64,000 bases of DNA from Ignavibacteriales bacterium (GCA_003599415.1 QZKB01000151.1:62001-126000), one strand, 5' to 3'. Shown: positions 1-10,153, numbered from the stretch's first letter. Notes: generated by a model from the letters alone, not told the origin. Made by a program: numbers and translations.

Positions 1-939
1 TTTGGCGGTTGCAGTTAAAACAGCGCAGGCTTCGACTGCAGACCCTAATCTTTCAAACTCAGTTCCATTCCATGAGTTTTCGTCATGGTTTGTAATGAAG
101 TACATTCTGTATGCGTCTACAGGATAATCGGTTTCATCTTTTATAAAGTATGCACCAAGGTCATTCGCATTCTTTTTTCCCTTGGCTATTTCATTTAAAA
201 GATGATATAGATTCCATCCATAAGTCATATCAAAAGCAGAATGCATTTCCGGTTTTTCTTCTTCTGCAAGCATAAAGACAGGTTTTATTTTTGAGATTTC
301 ACTGTAAGCATAATTCCAGAATTCAATTGGGAGCATACCCGCAACGTCGCATCGGTAACCATCAATATCAAATTCTTTAATCCAGTAAGCGAGGGCATCT
401 GTCATGTATTTCCACAGTTCTTTGTTTTCATAATTTAAATCGATAACATCGGACCAGTCTTTAACCGGCGGCATGAAATTTCCAAGAGAATCTTTCATAT
501 AAAAATCCGGGTGAGTTTTTGTTAAAACATTATCCCACGAAGTATGGTTTGCAACCCAGTCGATAATAATTTTCATATCATAGCTGTGGACTTTCTTTAC
601 AAGTGATTGAAAATCTTCTTTTGTTCCGAATTCAGGATTGACATCAAGATAATCTTTAACTGAATAATAACTTCCCAATGTTCCCTTTCTTTTTACTTCA
701 CCGATTGGATTTATCGGCATCAGCCAGATAATTCCAACACCAAGCTGTTTTAATCTCTCCAAATCCTTTTCAACAGCTTTAAATGTTCCTTCTTTAGAAT
801 ATTGCCTGACGTTAACCTCATAAATAGTTTGATTACGGCTCCAGGGCGTATGGTTAACGCTTTTAACCTGTGCAGAAATTATTTGAGTGGCAATAAAAAT
901 AAATAGCAAACAAAATGAGATGATTTTGTTTTTGTTCAA
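1..939 (-). CDS. Secreted alpha-amylase family (GH13) protein, C-terminus truncated by window start; TTG start
   Basis: Translated by hand from the reverse strand: LNKNKIISFCLLFIFIATQIISAQVKSVNHTPWSRNQTIYEVNVRQYSKEGTFKAVEKDLERLKQLGVGIIWLMPINPIGE...DIDGYRCDVAGM...TNHDENSW. GH13 motifs (WLMPINPIGE, DGYRCDVA, NHDE). AGGAGG just upstream of TTG at 939-937; frame open to base 1. Not in ORF track. Confidence 0.85.
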   Translation of the reverse strand, partial: MNKNKIISFCLLFIFIATQIISAQVKSVNHTPWSRNQTIYEVNVRQYSKEGTFKAVEKDLERLKQLGVGIIWLMPINPIGEVKRKGTLGSYYSVKDYLDVNPEFGTKEDFQSLVKKVHSYDMKIIIDWVANHTSWDNVLTKTHPDFYMKDSLGNFMPPVKDWSDVIDLNYENKELWKYMTDALAYWIKEFDIDGYRCDVAGMLPIEFWNYAYSEISKIKPVFMLAEEEKPEMHSAFDMTYGWNLYHLLNEIAKGKKNANDLGAYFIKDETDYPVDAYRMYFITNHDENSWNGTEFERLGSAVEACAVLTATAK

Positions 940-1050
940 TCGTTCCTCCTGTTAAATAATAAATTCTGATTAAAATTATAGAAAAATTGTAAAATTCGCA
1001 GTTGAATTTTTAATTAGAGCAGCAAGAGATTGCCGGGTATATTCTAAAAT

Positions 1051-1779
1051 TTATGGCAGAAATTTTTCAAAAATAATATTATCGCAGATTCTTCCGGCCT
1101 CCGTCATTTCCTCTTTGGACTTTGCTGTGTAACCAATAATCGGTTTGTTCTTTTTCCAGAGTATTTTTTTCGGAAGATGCCGGATATTGACCGCAAGAAA
1201 ATCGACCGGAATAAAAGAGGTATAGAGAATAGCACGGTAAACAGACCTTGAAAGCATTCCCCTTGTAATTTCCGGCGCATTCAATTTAAACCACAAAACA
1301 GTAAGCGGATTAAAGGATTCAATTGCATATAATCTATTGTAATTTCTTAAAACTTTTAAAAGAGTTTCCTCAAATATGCCGGGTAGTAACCTGCTTTTCA
1401 GTTCAATAATTAAGGGTACCTTACCGGCAACAAGCTCAAGCATCTCTTCAAACAAAGGAATTTTTTCCTCAGTACCCAGCAATCTTAATGACGAAAGATT
1501 TTGTTTGTTCATTTTATGAATATGACCTTTCGCGCCCGTCATTCTGTATAAATTATTGTCATGAAAAACGGCGATGTTATTATCTTTCATCAATCTTAAA
1601 TCAAGTTCGATGGGGTATCCTTTCTCAATAGATTTTTGGAATGCGGCCAAAGAATTTTCCGGAATGGTTTTGTTGTCATACAAACCACGGTGGGCAATTG
1701 GTATTTGCAAAAACTTTTCCAGATTAATATTCCCTTTATATGAATGAAAGGTATTGCAATTTGCTTTAAAACAAAACAC
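1051..1779 (-). CDS. Glycerophosphodiester phosphodiesterase family protein (annotated N-terminus doubtful)
   Basis: IAHRGLYDNKTIPENSLAAFQKSIEKGYPIELDLRLMKDNNIAVFHDNNLYRMTG: GDPD motif (HRG...PENS...ELDLR..D...VFHD). The ATG at 1779 lies inside the hairpin of the upstream fba terminator, so the real start is probably downstream. Confidence 0.85.
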   Translation of the reverse strand: MFCFKANCNTFHSYKGNINLEKFLQIPIAHRGLYDNKTIPENSLAAFQKSIEKGYPIELDLRLMKDNNIAVFHDNNLYRMTGAKGHIHKMNKQNLSSLRLLGTEEKIPLFEEMLELVAGKVPLIIELKSRLLPGIFEETLLKVLRNYNRLYAIESFNPLTVLWFKLNAPEITRGMLSRSVYRAILYTSFIPVDFLAVNIRHLPKKILWKKNKPIIGYTAKSKEEMTEAGRICDNIIFEKFLP

Positions 1780-1801
1780 GCCGATACGAGATCGGCGTGT
1801 T
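1775..1801 (-). terminator. Rho-independent terminator downstream of fba
   Basis: Perfect 11-bp inverted repeat AACACGCCGAT-N5-ATCGGCGTGTT followed on the minus strand by TTGTTTT. Confidence 0.8.
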
Positions 1802-1865
1802 CAGGTTCAATATGTTTATTTTACTTTTCCGGAAAAGAATAAGATTCTGGAAATAGCGATTTGAG

Positions 1866-2897
1866 TTATCTTCCTAAGGTTGTTCCTTCGGCTCTCAAAT
1901 CTTTAACAGCCTGCTTAACTCTTTCCTTCATCGATTCTTCAGATTTCTTTAAATAAGTACGAGGATCATATAATTTTTTGTTTCCAACTTCGCCTTCAAC
2001 CTTCAGAACGCCGTCATAATTTTTAAGCATATGATCTACAAGTGGACGTGTGAATGCATACTGTGTATCGGTGTCAACATTCATTTTAATAACGCCGTAT
2101 TCAAGAGTTTCTCTAATTTCAGATAATGCTGAACCGCTTCCACCGTGGAATACTAAATAGAAAGATGCTTCCGGACCATATTTGGCAACTACAGCATCCT
2201 GCCCATGTTTAAGAATATCAGGACGAAGTTTGACGTTACCAGGTTTATACACACCGTGTACATTTCCGAATGTTGCTGCAAACATAAATCTTGCATCCTT
2301 AACTGAAGATAACCTTTTGTGCACTTCGACCATATCTTCAGGAGTTGTATAAAGTTTTTCTTTTGGAGCTCCTTCGTTATTAACGCCGTCTTCTTCACCA
2401 CCAACAACGCCCGCTTCAACTTCTAAGATGATTCCAAGTTCATTGCACATCTTTAATAATTCAACTGCTTTATCCATGTTATCTTTTAAAGGAAGTTCAC
2501 TTCCGTCAAACATATGAGAGTTGAAAAGTGGTTTAAGTCCGGCTTTAACTCTTTTTCTTGATTCTTCGATAAGAGGCATAAGGAATGGTTCAACTTTTTT
2601 TGCGGGGCAATGGTCTGTATGCAAAGCAACATTAATATCATACTTTTCGGCTACAAGGTGAACATGGTTAGCAATTGAAATAGCGCCGAGAGCGGCATCC
2701 TTGAGCATTGTTCCGGAGGCAAATTCACCGCCGCCGGTAGAAACCTGAATAATTCCGTCGCATTTCAATTCGGCAAAAGCTTCCAAACAAGCGTTTGCGC
2801 TGATTTCAGAAGTAACATTAATAGCGGGATAAGCAAATTTATTTTTCTTTGCGTTATCCAGCATCTGGCAATATTTCTTATAATCTACTACTGGCAT
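1866..2897 (-). CDS. fba: Class II fructose-bisphosphate aldolase
   Basis: 343 aa; ALHTDHCPAKK, EVEAGVVGGEEDGV, FGNVHGVYKPGNVKL, LVFHGGSGS, NVDTDTQ: class II FBA metal and substrate motifs. Confidence 0.95.
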   Translation of the reverse strand: MPVVDYKKYCQMLDNAKKNKFAYPAINVTSEISANACLEAFAELKCDGIIQVSTGGGEFASGTMLKDAALGAISIANHVHLVAEKYDINVALHTDHCPAKKVEPFLMPLIEESRKRVKAGLKPLFNSHMFDGSELPLKDNMDKAVELLKMCNELGIILEVEAGVVGGEEDGVNNEGAPKEKLYTTPEDMVEVHKRLSSVKDARFMFAATFGNVHGVYKPGNVKLRPDILKHGQDAVVAKYGPEASFYLVFHGGSGSALSEIRETLEYGVIKMNVDTDTQYAFTRPLVDHMLKNYDGVLKVEGEVGNKKLYDPRTYLKKSEESMKERVKQAVKDLRAEGTTLGR

Positions 2898-3159
2898 TTT
2901 TTCTCTCGATTTGTTAAAAATTTCCCGACAAACTTAACGATATTAAAAAAGATATTCAATTTGAAGCCTGTCCTAATCTGTATTATAAGCCGTAAAAGTG
3001 GATATATTAATAAAGATTTTTTGATAAGATTGTTTTGAAAATTGCTTTTAGGCAAAGAAAGCCTGTCGTTTTTAATAAAGATATGTAAAGGCACTTTTTG
3101 GTTAATTAATGAATAAATGATATATTTACTAACCAATTTTGAAAGAAATAGGGATTGGC

Positions 3160-3231
3160 GGGCGCGTAGCTCAGGGGTAGAGCATCTGCCTTTTAAGCAG
3201 AGGGTCGGTGGTTCGAGCCCACCCGCGCTCA
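3160..3231 (+). tRNA. tRNA-Lys (anticodon TTT)
   Basis: Acceptor GGGCGCG/CGCGCTC, anticodon arm TCTGC-CTTTTAA-GCAGA, T-arm GGTGG-TTCGAGC-CCACC, discriminator A. Confidence 0.93.
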
Positions 3232-3239
3232 CAAAAATT

Positions 3240-3274
3240 AGGCGAAAATAAAACGTTTTCGCCTGTTTTGTTTT
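3240..3274 (+). terminator. Rho-independent terminator after tRNA-Lys
   Basis: Perfect inverted repeat AGGCGAAAA-TAAAACG-TTTTCGCCT followed by GTTTTGTTTT. Confidence 0.85.
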
Positions 3275-3433
3275 AAAAGCTGATAACTAAAAAACCAGCC
3301 GGATGAATCGTACCTTAAAGAATAAACGCACAACATCTATTCTTGCTAACAAAAGGACTTTAATGCCTTTCTCTGATTAAACACAACTTAATAATTATTT
3401 GCCTGGTAACTAAATTAATCTTGTTTGAAATTA

Positions 3434-4216
3434 TCATTCAGCAATAATTACCTCTATCCCGTTGTTTGTTAGATTTTTGTATTCATCAAGAGGAATGTTG
3501 GAATCCGTTACAATTGTTTTTATTACCTTTATCGGAGCGATGTATGCAAAACTCTTACGTAAAAATTTACTGGAATCAGTAACAACAATTACCTCTTTGG
3601 ATATCTCTATCATAAGTTTGTTTAGCTGTGCTTCTTCTACTGTAGGAGTTGAAATTCCATATTGCGAATCAATACTATCCACACCCATAATAAATTTATC
3701 ACAGTAAAAATTTCTTATGTTGGCTTCGGCCAAAGGTCCTATCATCGAAAGAGAAGAACGTCTTAGTATTCCTCCCAGCATTATTACATTTATCTGTGGG
3801 CAATTAATTAATTGACTTGCAAGGTTTAACGCGTTGGTTATAATGGTTAGATTTTTTATGTGCGAAAGATGTTTTGTTATTTCTAAAGTCGTTGTCCCTG
3901 AATCTAAAATAATAGTATCGTCGTCTTTAATTAGTTCGGCAGTTCTTTTTCCGATTTTTTGTTTTTCCAGTAAGTGTCGTTTTGCTTTTTCGCTAAGGTG
4001 GAAATCAATGTTTACTCTCTGACTTTTAATTCCCCCTCCTCTTGTGCGGACTAATATCCCCTTATTCTCAAGCTGTGCTAAATCATTCCTGATGGTGACC
4101 TGACTTACGTGAAAAACTTTACTCAGATCTGCAACTTTAATTTGTCCTTTTTCCTCAAGGAGATCTATTATTTTTACTCTTCTTTCAAGAGTTATTTCTT
4201 TATCATCAATATTCAT
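3434..4216 (-). CDS. DeoR/GlpR-family transcriptional regulator
   Basis: N-terminal RRVKIIDLLEEKGQIKVADLSKVFHVSQVTIRNDLAQLENKGILVRTRGG HTH plus sugar-phosphate sensor domain (LDSGTTTLEI, IMGVDSIDSQYGISTPTVEEA). Confidence 0.92.
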   Translation of the reverse strand: MNIDDKEITLERRVKIIDLLEEKGQIKVADLSKVFHVSQVTIRNDLAQLENKGILVRTRGGGIKSQRVNIDFHLSEKAKRHLLEKQKIGKRTAELIKDDDTIILDSGTTTLEITKHLSHIKNLTIITNALNLASQLINCPQINVIMLGGILRRSSLSMIGPLAEANIRNFYCDKFIMGVDSIDSQYGISTPTVEEAQLNKLMIEISKEVIVVTDSSKFLRKSFAYIAPIKVIKTIVTDSNIPLDEYKNLTNNGIEVIIAE

Positions 4217-4359
4217 TGTATCTCCAATCTTATGTTGAGAACGTTATAAAAGCTTTCTTTCAATTACATAATGATAAGAAAACAAAAGTAAAAGTATAGA
4301 AATTTTATTTTTCAATCAAATTTATTTTGTTTTATTTAGTTAAATGCCAAAAGAAAGAC

Positions 4360-4440
4360 TTGCGAAAACTTTCGTAAAGATAATTATAGAAAGAAAAAGA
4401 AATTACTTGACAATAAAACGAAAGCGTATTATTTTTCGAA
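4360..4440 (+). promoter_or_regulatory. Candidate promoter/operator region: palindrome TTGCGAAA-AC-TTTCGTAA (4360-4377), TTGACA (4407-4412)-17 bp-TATTTT (4430-4435), second CGAAA...TTTCG pair (4419-4438)
   Basis: Read directly from sequence, in the intergenic region between divergent deoR-like gene and the TonB receptor operon. Confidence 0.45.
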
Positions 4441-4533
4441 CTGAAACCGACAAGGTTCTTTTTAAATCGGTTCTTCATAAAGCAGAAGCAGTATTTAATT
4501 ATGAATTTAATTCAGCATAAAGCGGGAGGAATA

Positions 4534-7482
4534 ATGAGTAGAGATTGGAGATTATTTCTCTTTAGTTCATTACTCAATTTTATTTTTGTCTTTCTGTGTA
4601 CCTCAATTTTTCTTTATGGAAAGGACAGCGAAAAAATTACGGGTACTGTTAAAGATGCGAAAACCGGCGAGAAATTGTTTGGGGCTAATATTGTGCTTGT
4701 GGGAACGGGCATGGGTAATTCAACAAATATTGATGGTTCATATTTAATCTCGGATATTCCTGTCGGAACGTACATTATACGGGTTACGTATATCGGTTAC
4801 AAGTCTCAGAGTTTGAATATAACAGTAAAAGAAAATGAAAAGATAGTCCAGAATTTTAATTTAGAGTCGGTTGGAATTGAAGGAAGTGAAGTAATAGTAA
4901 CAGCACAGGCAAGTGGTCAGTCGCAGGCAATAAATCAACAATTGTCATCGAACCAGATTATCAACGTGGTTTCTGCTGCAAAGATACAGGAACTTCCGGA
5001 TGCAAATGCGGCAGAGTCAGTTGGTAGGCTGCCGGGAATATCTGTTCTTAGAAGTGGTGGCGAAGGGAATGCAGTTGTAATCCGTGGTCTACAACCCAAA
5101 TACAATAAGATACTTATTGATGGAGTACAAATGTCCTCTTCTAATCCACAAGACAGAGGTTCTGATCTAAGCACTATATCTTCAAATATGTTAGAAGGGA
5201 TTCAGGTTTCAAAATCCATGACTGCCGATATGGACGCAGATGTTATTGGAGGTACAGTAAACTTCAATTTGAAAGAGGCAAAAGCAAACACGGGGTATAT
5301 TCCGCTTTTTAATTTCCTTGTACAGGGAAGCTATAACAACCTGTCAAATGTTTATAACAAATTTAATAATTACAAATATGTAATAAGCATTGAAAACAGG
5401 TATCTGGATAATCTATTTGGAATTTTTGCACAGGTTGATATTGAACGTAAAAATCTTACATCAAATGAATTGGGGGCAGCATATACGCATGCTGGTGTAA
5501 GTATTGAAGACTATTATACAACTTCATTGGGGCTCTATTATATTCCCAGGGATAGGCAAAGATATAATGGCGCTCTGGTGCTTGATTATAAATTACCAGA
5601 GGGAAAGCTGAAGCTATCAAATTTCTTTAGTTCCGGAACAACAAAGAGTACATCCAGATATGAAAATTTAGATGTTCTTAACAATCAGCATCTCTTTCAA
5701 TTATCAAATTCAAAAAGCACGTTGAATATTATAACAAATGCTTTTGGGTTTGAACAGCAGCTCCCATTATTCTTTATGGATGTAAAATTCTCTCATACAT
5801 ATTCTGAAGTAAAAAATCCAAATGACTGGACTGTTAACTTTCTTCAAACCGATGCGGGATTCGGGCAGTTTAATAATGTTGCAGATGTTAACCCCGAAGA
5901 TATTCCGAAAGCCGCAAATAATAATTTTGAACAGGCAATAATTAATGGAATTGTCACCGGTAAAAGTTTTTCAAAAGAGCAAGCAGTAACAGCATCACTT
6001 GATCTGAAAACCAATCTTAATTTTTCTAATTACATAAACGCCGAGATAAAATTCGGTGGAAAATTCCGGTACCAATCAAGGTTATTTGAAAATGATTTGT
6101 TCAACGGCGGCGGCCTGCAGTTTGGTGATGCACAATATGTGAACGATTTGATAATTAATTACTTTAACTTACCTGTCCCAAGGTATCATATCTCGCTGCC
6201 GTATTTTTCCGATCCTAACTTTAGCTATGGAAAATTCCTGGACGGCAAATATAATATGGTTGGACCATTAGACTACGGTAAACTTTCTTCATTGATTGAT
6301 TTGATGAAAGCCCACACACAGGATATAGCCGCTAAACCGGGAGCAGCACAGGCTTACGGCCATAATGACTTTGAATCAACTTCAAATAATCATTCCGGCA
6401 TCGAAAGACAATCTGCTTTTTATGTAATGTCTGTAATTAACTTTGGTTCTGAGATTACGTTTATACCGGGAGTCAGATACCAGAATCTTCAAACTTCTTA
6501 TAAAGGAGTGCGAGGAATTCAGAACAGGTTATCTTACTTAACGTATGTTAATTACGATACGACCGTAACACAAAATCATGGCTTCTGGTTGCCGAACTTC
6601 TCTTTAAGAATAAAACCTTTTTCCTGGTTTGATATTCGTTTGTCATATACAAAGTCTTTGTCTTATCCGGATTTTATTGCAATCATACCGAGAATTGATG
6701 TAAGCGCAAGTAACGGAATTTCATGGAATAATTTTAAGCTGTTACCACAAAGATCAACAAACTATGATATTTATTTATCCTTTTATGAAAACACAATTGG
6801 ATTGTTTACTATCGGGGGATTCCTGAAACAAATAAATGATTTAATTTATAACTGGCAGTTCTATAAATCTGGAATGAATGCATTGCCATATTTTCCTCCC
6901 GGACTTATAACTTCATCTACAAAGCCTTCAGGAGTTTATGCTATAAATACTTATGTAAATAATTCCAAACGTGTTGATGATTATGGAATGGAACTGGATT
7001 GGCAAACCCACTTCTGGTATCTGCCGGGACCTTTATCAGGATTAGTATTCAATATTAACTACACACATATTTTTTCTAAAGCTGAATACCCATATACAAA
7101 TATTAAAATAGTTGGCAGGAAAACAGTTTATGTTGATACAACTTTTACCGACAGATTTTTAGATCAGCCTGACGATATTGTCAACTTTTCTCTTGGATTT
7201 GATTATAAAGATTTTTCAATTCGTGTCTCAATGCTTTACCAGACAGATGTTTTTACTGGAGTAAATTTCTGGCCGCAGCTAAGATCTCATACATCATCAT
7301 ATAAACGATGGGATTTAAGTACAAAACAAAAACTGCCGTGGTTCGGAATCCAGATTTTCGGTAATCTCAATAATATTAACGGAGCAAGTGATGTTAGTGT
7401 AATTCAGGGTGGCGGTGGAGTTCCTCTTTCTGAACAACAATATGGATTGACTGCTGATGTAGGGATTAAAGTTGAATTGTAA
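4534..7482 (+). CDS. TonB-dependent outer-membrane receptor with N-terminal carboxypeptidase-regulatory-like domain
   Basis: GTVKDAKTGEKLFGANIVLVGTGMGNSTNIDGSYLISDIPVGTYIIRVTYIGYKSQ; plug PGISVLRSGGEGNAVVIRGLQPKYNKILIDGVQ. Start moved from 4501 to 4534 because GGGAGG precedes that ATG. Confidence 0.92.
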   Translation: MSRDWRLFLFSSLLNFIFVFLCTSIFLYGKDSEKITGTVKDAKTGEKLFGANIVLVGTGMGNSTNIDGSYLISDIPVGTYIIRVTYIGYKSQSLNITVKENEKIVQNFNLESVGIEGSEVIVTAQASGQSQAINQQLSSNQIINVVSAAKIQELPDANAAESVGRLPGISVLRSGGEGNAVVIRGLQPKYNKILIDGVQMSSSNPQDRGSDLSTISSNMLEGIQVSKSMTADMDADVIGGTVNFNLKEAKANTGYIPLFNFLVQGSYNNLSNVYNKFNNYKYVISIENRYLDNLFGIFAQVDIERKNLTSNELGAAYTHAGVSIEDYYTTSLGLYYIPRDRQRYNGALVLDYKLPEGKLKLSNFFSSGTTKSTSRYENLDVLNNQHLFQLSNSKSTLNIITNAFGFEQQLPLFFMDVKFSHTYSEVKNPNDWTVNFLQTDAGFGQFNNVADVNPEDIPKAANNNFEQAIINGIVTGKSFSKEQAVTASLDLKTNLNFSNYINAEIKFGGKFRYQSRLFENDLFNGGGLQFGDAQYVNDLIINYFNLPVPRYHISLPYFSDPNFSYGKFLDGKYNMVGPLDYGKLSSLIDLMKAHTQDIAAKPGAAQAYGHNDFESTSNNHSGIERQSAFYVMSVINFGSEITFIPGVRYQNLQTSYKGVRGIQNRLSYLTYVNYDTTVTQNHGFWLPNFSLRIKPFSWFDIRLSYTKSLSYPDFIAIIPRIDVSASNGISWNNFKLLPQRSTNYDIYLSFYENTIGLFTIGGFLKQINDLIYNWQFYKSGMNALPYFPPGLITSSTKPSGVYAINTYVNNSKRVDDYGMELDWQTHFWYLPGPLSGLVFNINYTHIFSKAEYPYTNIKIVGRKTVYVDTTFTDRFLDQPDDIVNFSLGFDYKDFSIRVSMLYQTDVFTGVNFWPQLRSHTSSYKRWDLSTKQKLPWFGIQIFGNLNNINGASDVSVIQGGGGVPLSEQQYGLTADVGIKVEL

Positions 7483-7588
7483 TCTTATCAAATCAATTCC
7501 TTTAAGACATATAAAATATTGTTCTTGAATTTTATGACTGAAACTTTCTTAACAGATATATCAAGAAATAAAACGGAGGAGACGACTT

Positions 7589-9340
7589 ATGAAAAAGCTT
7601 TTCTTTGCAATTATTATTGCTATTGCGGTTTACTTTTTTTCATCCGGGGAGGTTCATGCTGCTGTTAACGATACGCTTACTATCCATGCGTTAGATGGCA
7701 ATCTTGAACAGATAATTAATGGTGATACTACCAATACAGGTATGCAGGCTCATAAGGCATATAAGCTTGTTTCTTTGGACACAACTTATGTCTTTCAGGG
7801 TCCGGTGTCGGTTAAATCTGATTTTACAATTGTCGGAGTTTTAGGTGCCGATGGCAGGCCTCCTTGTATCCAGCCAATGACACTTCCTGATGGGTCACTT
7901 CCTATCCGAATGTTTTCATTAAACGGAGCCAATACAAAAGCAGTCTTTAAGAATCTTTATCTTACAGGTCGGTCAACAGATAATACAATTGCCAGCGGAA
8001 TCGATTTTGATAATGGTGCGGGTTCTATTATTCAGGTCGCGGCAGAAGGAATAAGACTTACAGTTGATAATGTTGTATTTTGCGATTGGCCGACAAATAA
8101 TATTGCCTATAGTGCAAACAATGTTTCATTATTTGTTACGAATTGTAAATTCCGAAATGCCACCAACTCAGGGGCATGGTATTCCGGTGAAGCAGTTCGG
8201 AATACGTACAACAGCGCTTCAAGCGATTCAATAGTAATGAAATATAATACTATGTTTTGTATTGCATATTCTTGTCTCTGTCCTGTTACAATCAATCCGG
8301 CTAAGTATTTGGAATTCAGTCACAACAGCGTAATATATACTTTTAAAAATCCATTCTGGATTTATAATATGACTGACGGAAAAGTGAACGACAATTTATT
8401 CTATGCACCTTTTTCGGGCGGCAGCAATTTTACAGAGCACTTTGGAATGTGGGATCAATTAAGATCTTTTGCCGTTACCGGTGTTGTTGATTTTGATACG
8501 CTTCTAACTCCAATGGCTGAATGGCTGGATCCGGCTGATATTGGAAATCCAAATTTTATGTGGCTGGCAGAAGCTAAAAGAAATATTGAAGTAAAGAATA
8601 ATATTTGTTACTGGCCTCAGGCAGTTAGAGACATCTGGACAGCATGGAACGATACGGCTCATGTCGATTCCATCGTAACACCGGTTTGGATGAATGAAAG
8701 AACAATTGGAATGTTTGCAGATGATGTCCATTGGCCGGGATTAGTTGCTGCAGGTAACCTTGAAGTTGATCCTCAGTTTGGTTCTTCCTTCAACGATATA
8801 ATATTTAATAACACTGAATGCGGTGATGGGTTTAAAGATTACTTTAGAGTTGTAAGAAGTAATGAAGTTGGCACCGTTGCAAAATACGGATATAAACTGG
8901 AAACCGTTGAAGGTGATAATTGGATTCCTTTATGGCCGCTACCTGAACTTCAGGATATGCAGTATAGTAATGCAGCATTAAAAACCGGTGGTACGGATGG
9001 CAAACCAATTGGTGACCCGGGCTGGTTTACAGGTGGTATTACTGCCGTGGATAAAGATAAAAATCAGTTACCTGATAAGTTTGTTCTTGAAAATGCATTT
9101 CCAAATCCTTTCAATCCATCTACCACAATTAAATTCAGCATAGCAAAAGATGGAAATGTTAACTTGAAGATATTTGATATACTTGGACAATCTGTTAAGA
9201 CAATATTAAATAATGAGTATAAGAACATGGGGACATATGAATTTAATGTTGATATGAATGGTTTTGCCAATGGATTGTATTTCTATACTCTTCAGCAGGA
9301 TGAGCAGCAGATAACAAAAAAGATGATCCTTCTGAAGTAA
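7589..9340 (+). CDS. Secreted beta-helix-like protein with T9SS type A C-terminal sorting domain
   Basis: Signal peptide; C-terminus FVLENAFPNPFNPSTTIKFSIAKDGNVNLKIFDILGQSVKTIL...GLYFYTLQQDEQQITKKMILLK. GGAGG upstream. Beta-helix is inferred from repetitive polar strand pattern. Confidence 0.8.
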   Translation: MKKLFFAIIIAIAVYFFSSGEVHAAVNDTLTIHALDGNLEQIINGDTTNTGMQAHKAYKLVSLDTTYVFQGPVSVKSDFTIVGVLGADGRPPCIQPMTLPDGSLPIRMFSLNGANTKAVFKNLYLTGRSTDNTIASGIDFDNGAGSIIQVAAEGIRLTVDNVVFCDWPTNNIAYSANNVSLFVTNCKFRNATNSGAWYSGEAVRNTYNSASSDSIVMKYNTMFCIAYSCLCPVTINPAKYLEFSHNSVIYTFKNPFWIYNMTDGKVNDNLFYAPFSGGSNFTEHFGMWDQLRSFAVTGVVDFDTLLTPMAEWLDPADIGNPNFMWLAEAKRNIEVKNNICYWPQAVRDIWTAWNDTAHVDSIVTPVWMNERTIGMFADDVHWPGLVAAGNLEVDPQFGSSFNDIIFNNTECGDGFKDYFRVVRSNEVGTVAKYGYKLETVEGDNWIPLWPLPELQDMQYSNAALKTGGTDGKPIGDPGWFTGGITAVDKDKNQLPDKFVLENAFPNPFNPSTTIKFSIAKDGNVNLKIFDILGQSVKTILNNEYKNMGTYEFNVDMNGFANGLYFYTLQQDEQQITKKMILLK

Positions 9341-9424
9341 AGAATAATGATTTATAAGTTGATGAAGATTATGATTATAAAAAAATATAACGGAAGAACA
9401 ATTCATATGAGATTTGGTTCCCAT

Positions 9425-10153
9425 ATGAATTTCTTCCGGAATAATTTCGTGGGCATCTTATTATTTCTTTTTGTGGTGCAAATAGTATCGGGTCAAACCA
9501 ACAATAAATTTTATGAGGCTTATAAAACAACAATTCTAATTAAAGTTGATGGCAGGCTTGATGATTCGGTATGGACTAAAGCCGTATCAATTAATGATTT
9601 CGTAATAAACTCGAACAATACGCCAAGTCCTTATAAAACAGAAGCAAAAATTCTCTACGACGACAACCATGTATATTTCGCCTTCAATTGTGCCGATAAG
9701 AATATCTGGTCGACAAAAACCAAACGTGATGATCATTTGTGGGAAGAGGAAGTTGTAGAAGTTTTTATTCAACCGAACAGGAAAGAACCAAGCTATATAG
9801 AATTGGAAGTAAATCCTCTTGGTGCTTTGCTGGATGCATTTCTGATTGATTCAACAAAACACTTACCATATGATGAATGGAATATAAAAGAACTTAAGTG
9901 GGCTGTGCAGGTTAATGGAACAATAGACGGCGAATCGGGAGATACTGCATGGACATGTGAACTTGCATTTCCAATAAGTACTGTAACTGTTCAAGGCTCT
10001 GTAAAAGAAGGTGATATTTGGTATATCAATTTGTACAGGGCAGAGCTTAAACCTGAATTCCAATTAATATCCTGGTCACCTACTTACAGAAATGATTTTC
10101 ATATGCCTAGTTGCTTTGGGAAATTAATTTTTACCGGGAAAGAGGTTCGCTGA
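9425..10153 (+). CDS. Secreted CBM9-like carbohydrate-binding protein
   Basis: KVDGRLDDSVWTKAVSINDF...EAKILYDDNHVYFAFNCADKNIWSTKTKRDDHLWEEEVVEVFIQPN...YIELEVNPLGALLDA is CBM9_2-like. Signal peptide starts at MNFFRNNFVGILLFLFVV; track start 9347 is longer. Confidence 0.75.
   Translation: MNFFRNNFVGILLFLFVVQIVSGQTNNKFYEAYKTTILIKVDGRLDDSVWTKAVSINDFVINSNNTPSPYKTEAKILYDDNHVYFAFNCADKNIWSTKTKRDDHLWEEEVVEVFIQPNRKEPSYIELEVNPLGALLDAFLIDSTKHLPYDEWNIKELKWAVQVNGTIDGESGDTAWTCELAFPISTVTVQGSVKEGDIWYINLYRAELKPEFQLISWSPTYRNDFHMPSCFGKLIFTGKEVR

Noticed and set aside
2189-2419. 76-aa ORF inside fba
   Set aside because: Out-of-frame overlap with a clearly conserved aldolase; no family features.
2888-3232. 114-aa minus-strand ORF MSAGGLEPPTLCLKGRCSTPELRARQ...
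   Set aside because: Its N-terminus is the antisense of tRNA-Lys, a well-known spurious protein pattern; the rest is low-complexity intergenic sequence.
3462-4022. Plus-strand ORFs opposite the DeoR gene
   Set aside because: Antisense to a well-supported conserved CDS, no recognisable motifs.
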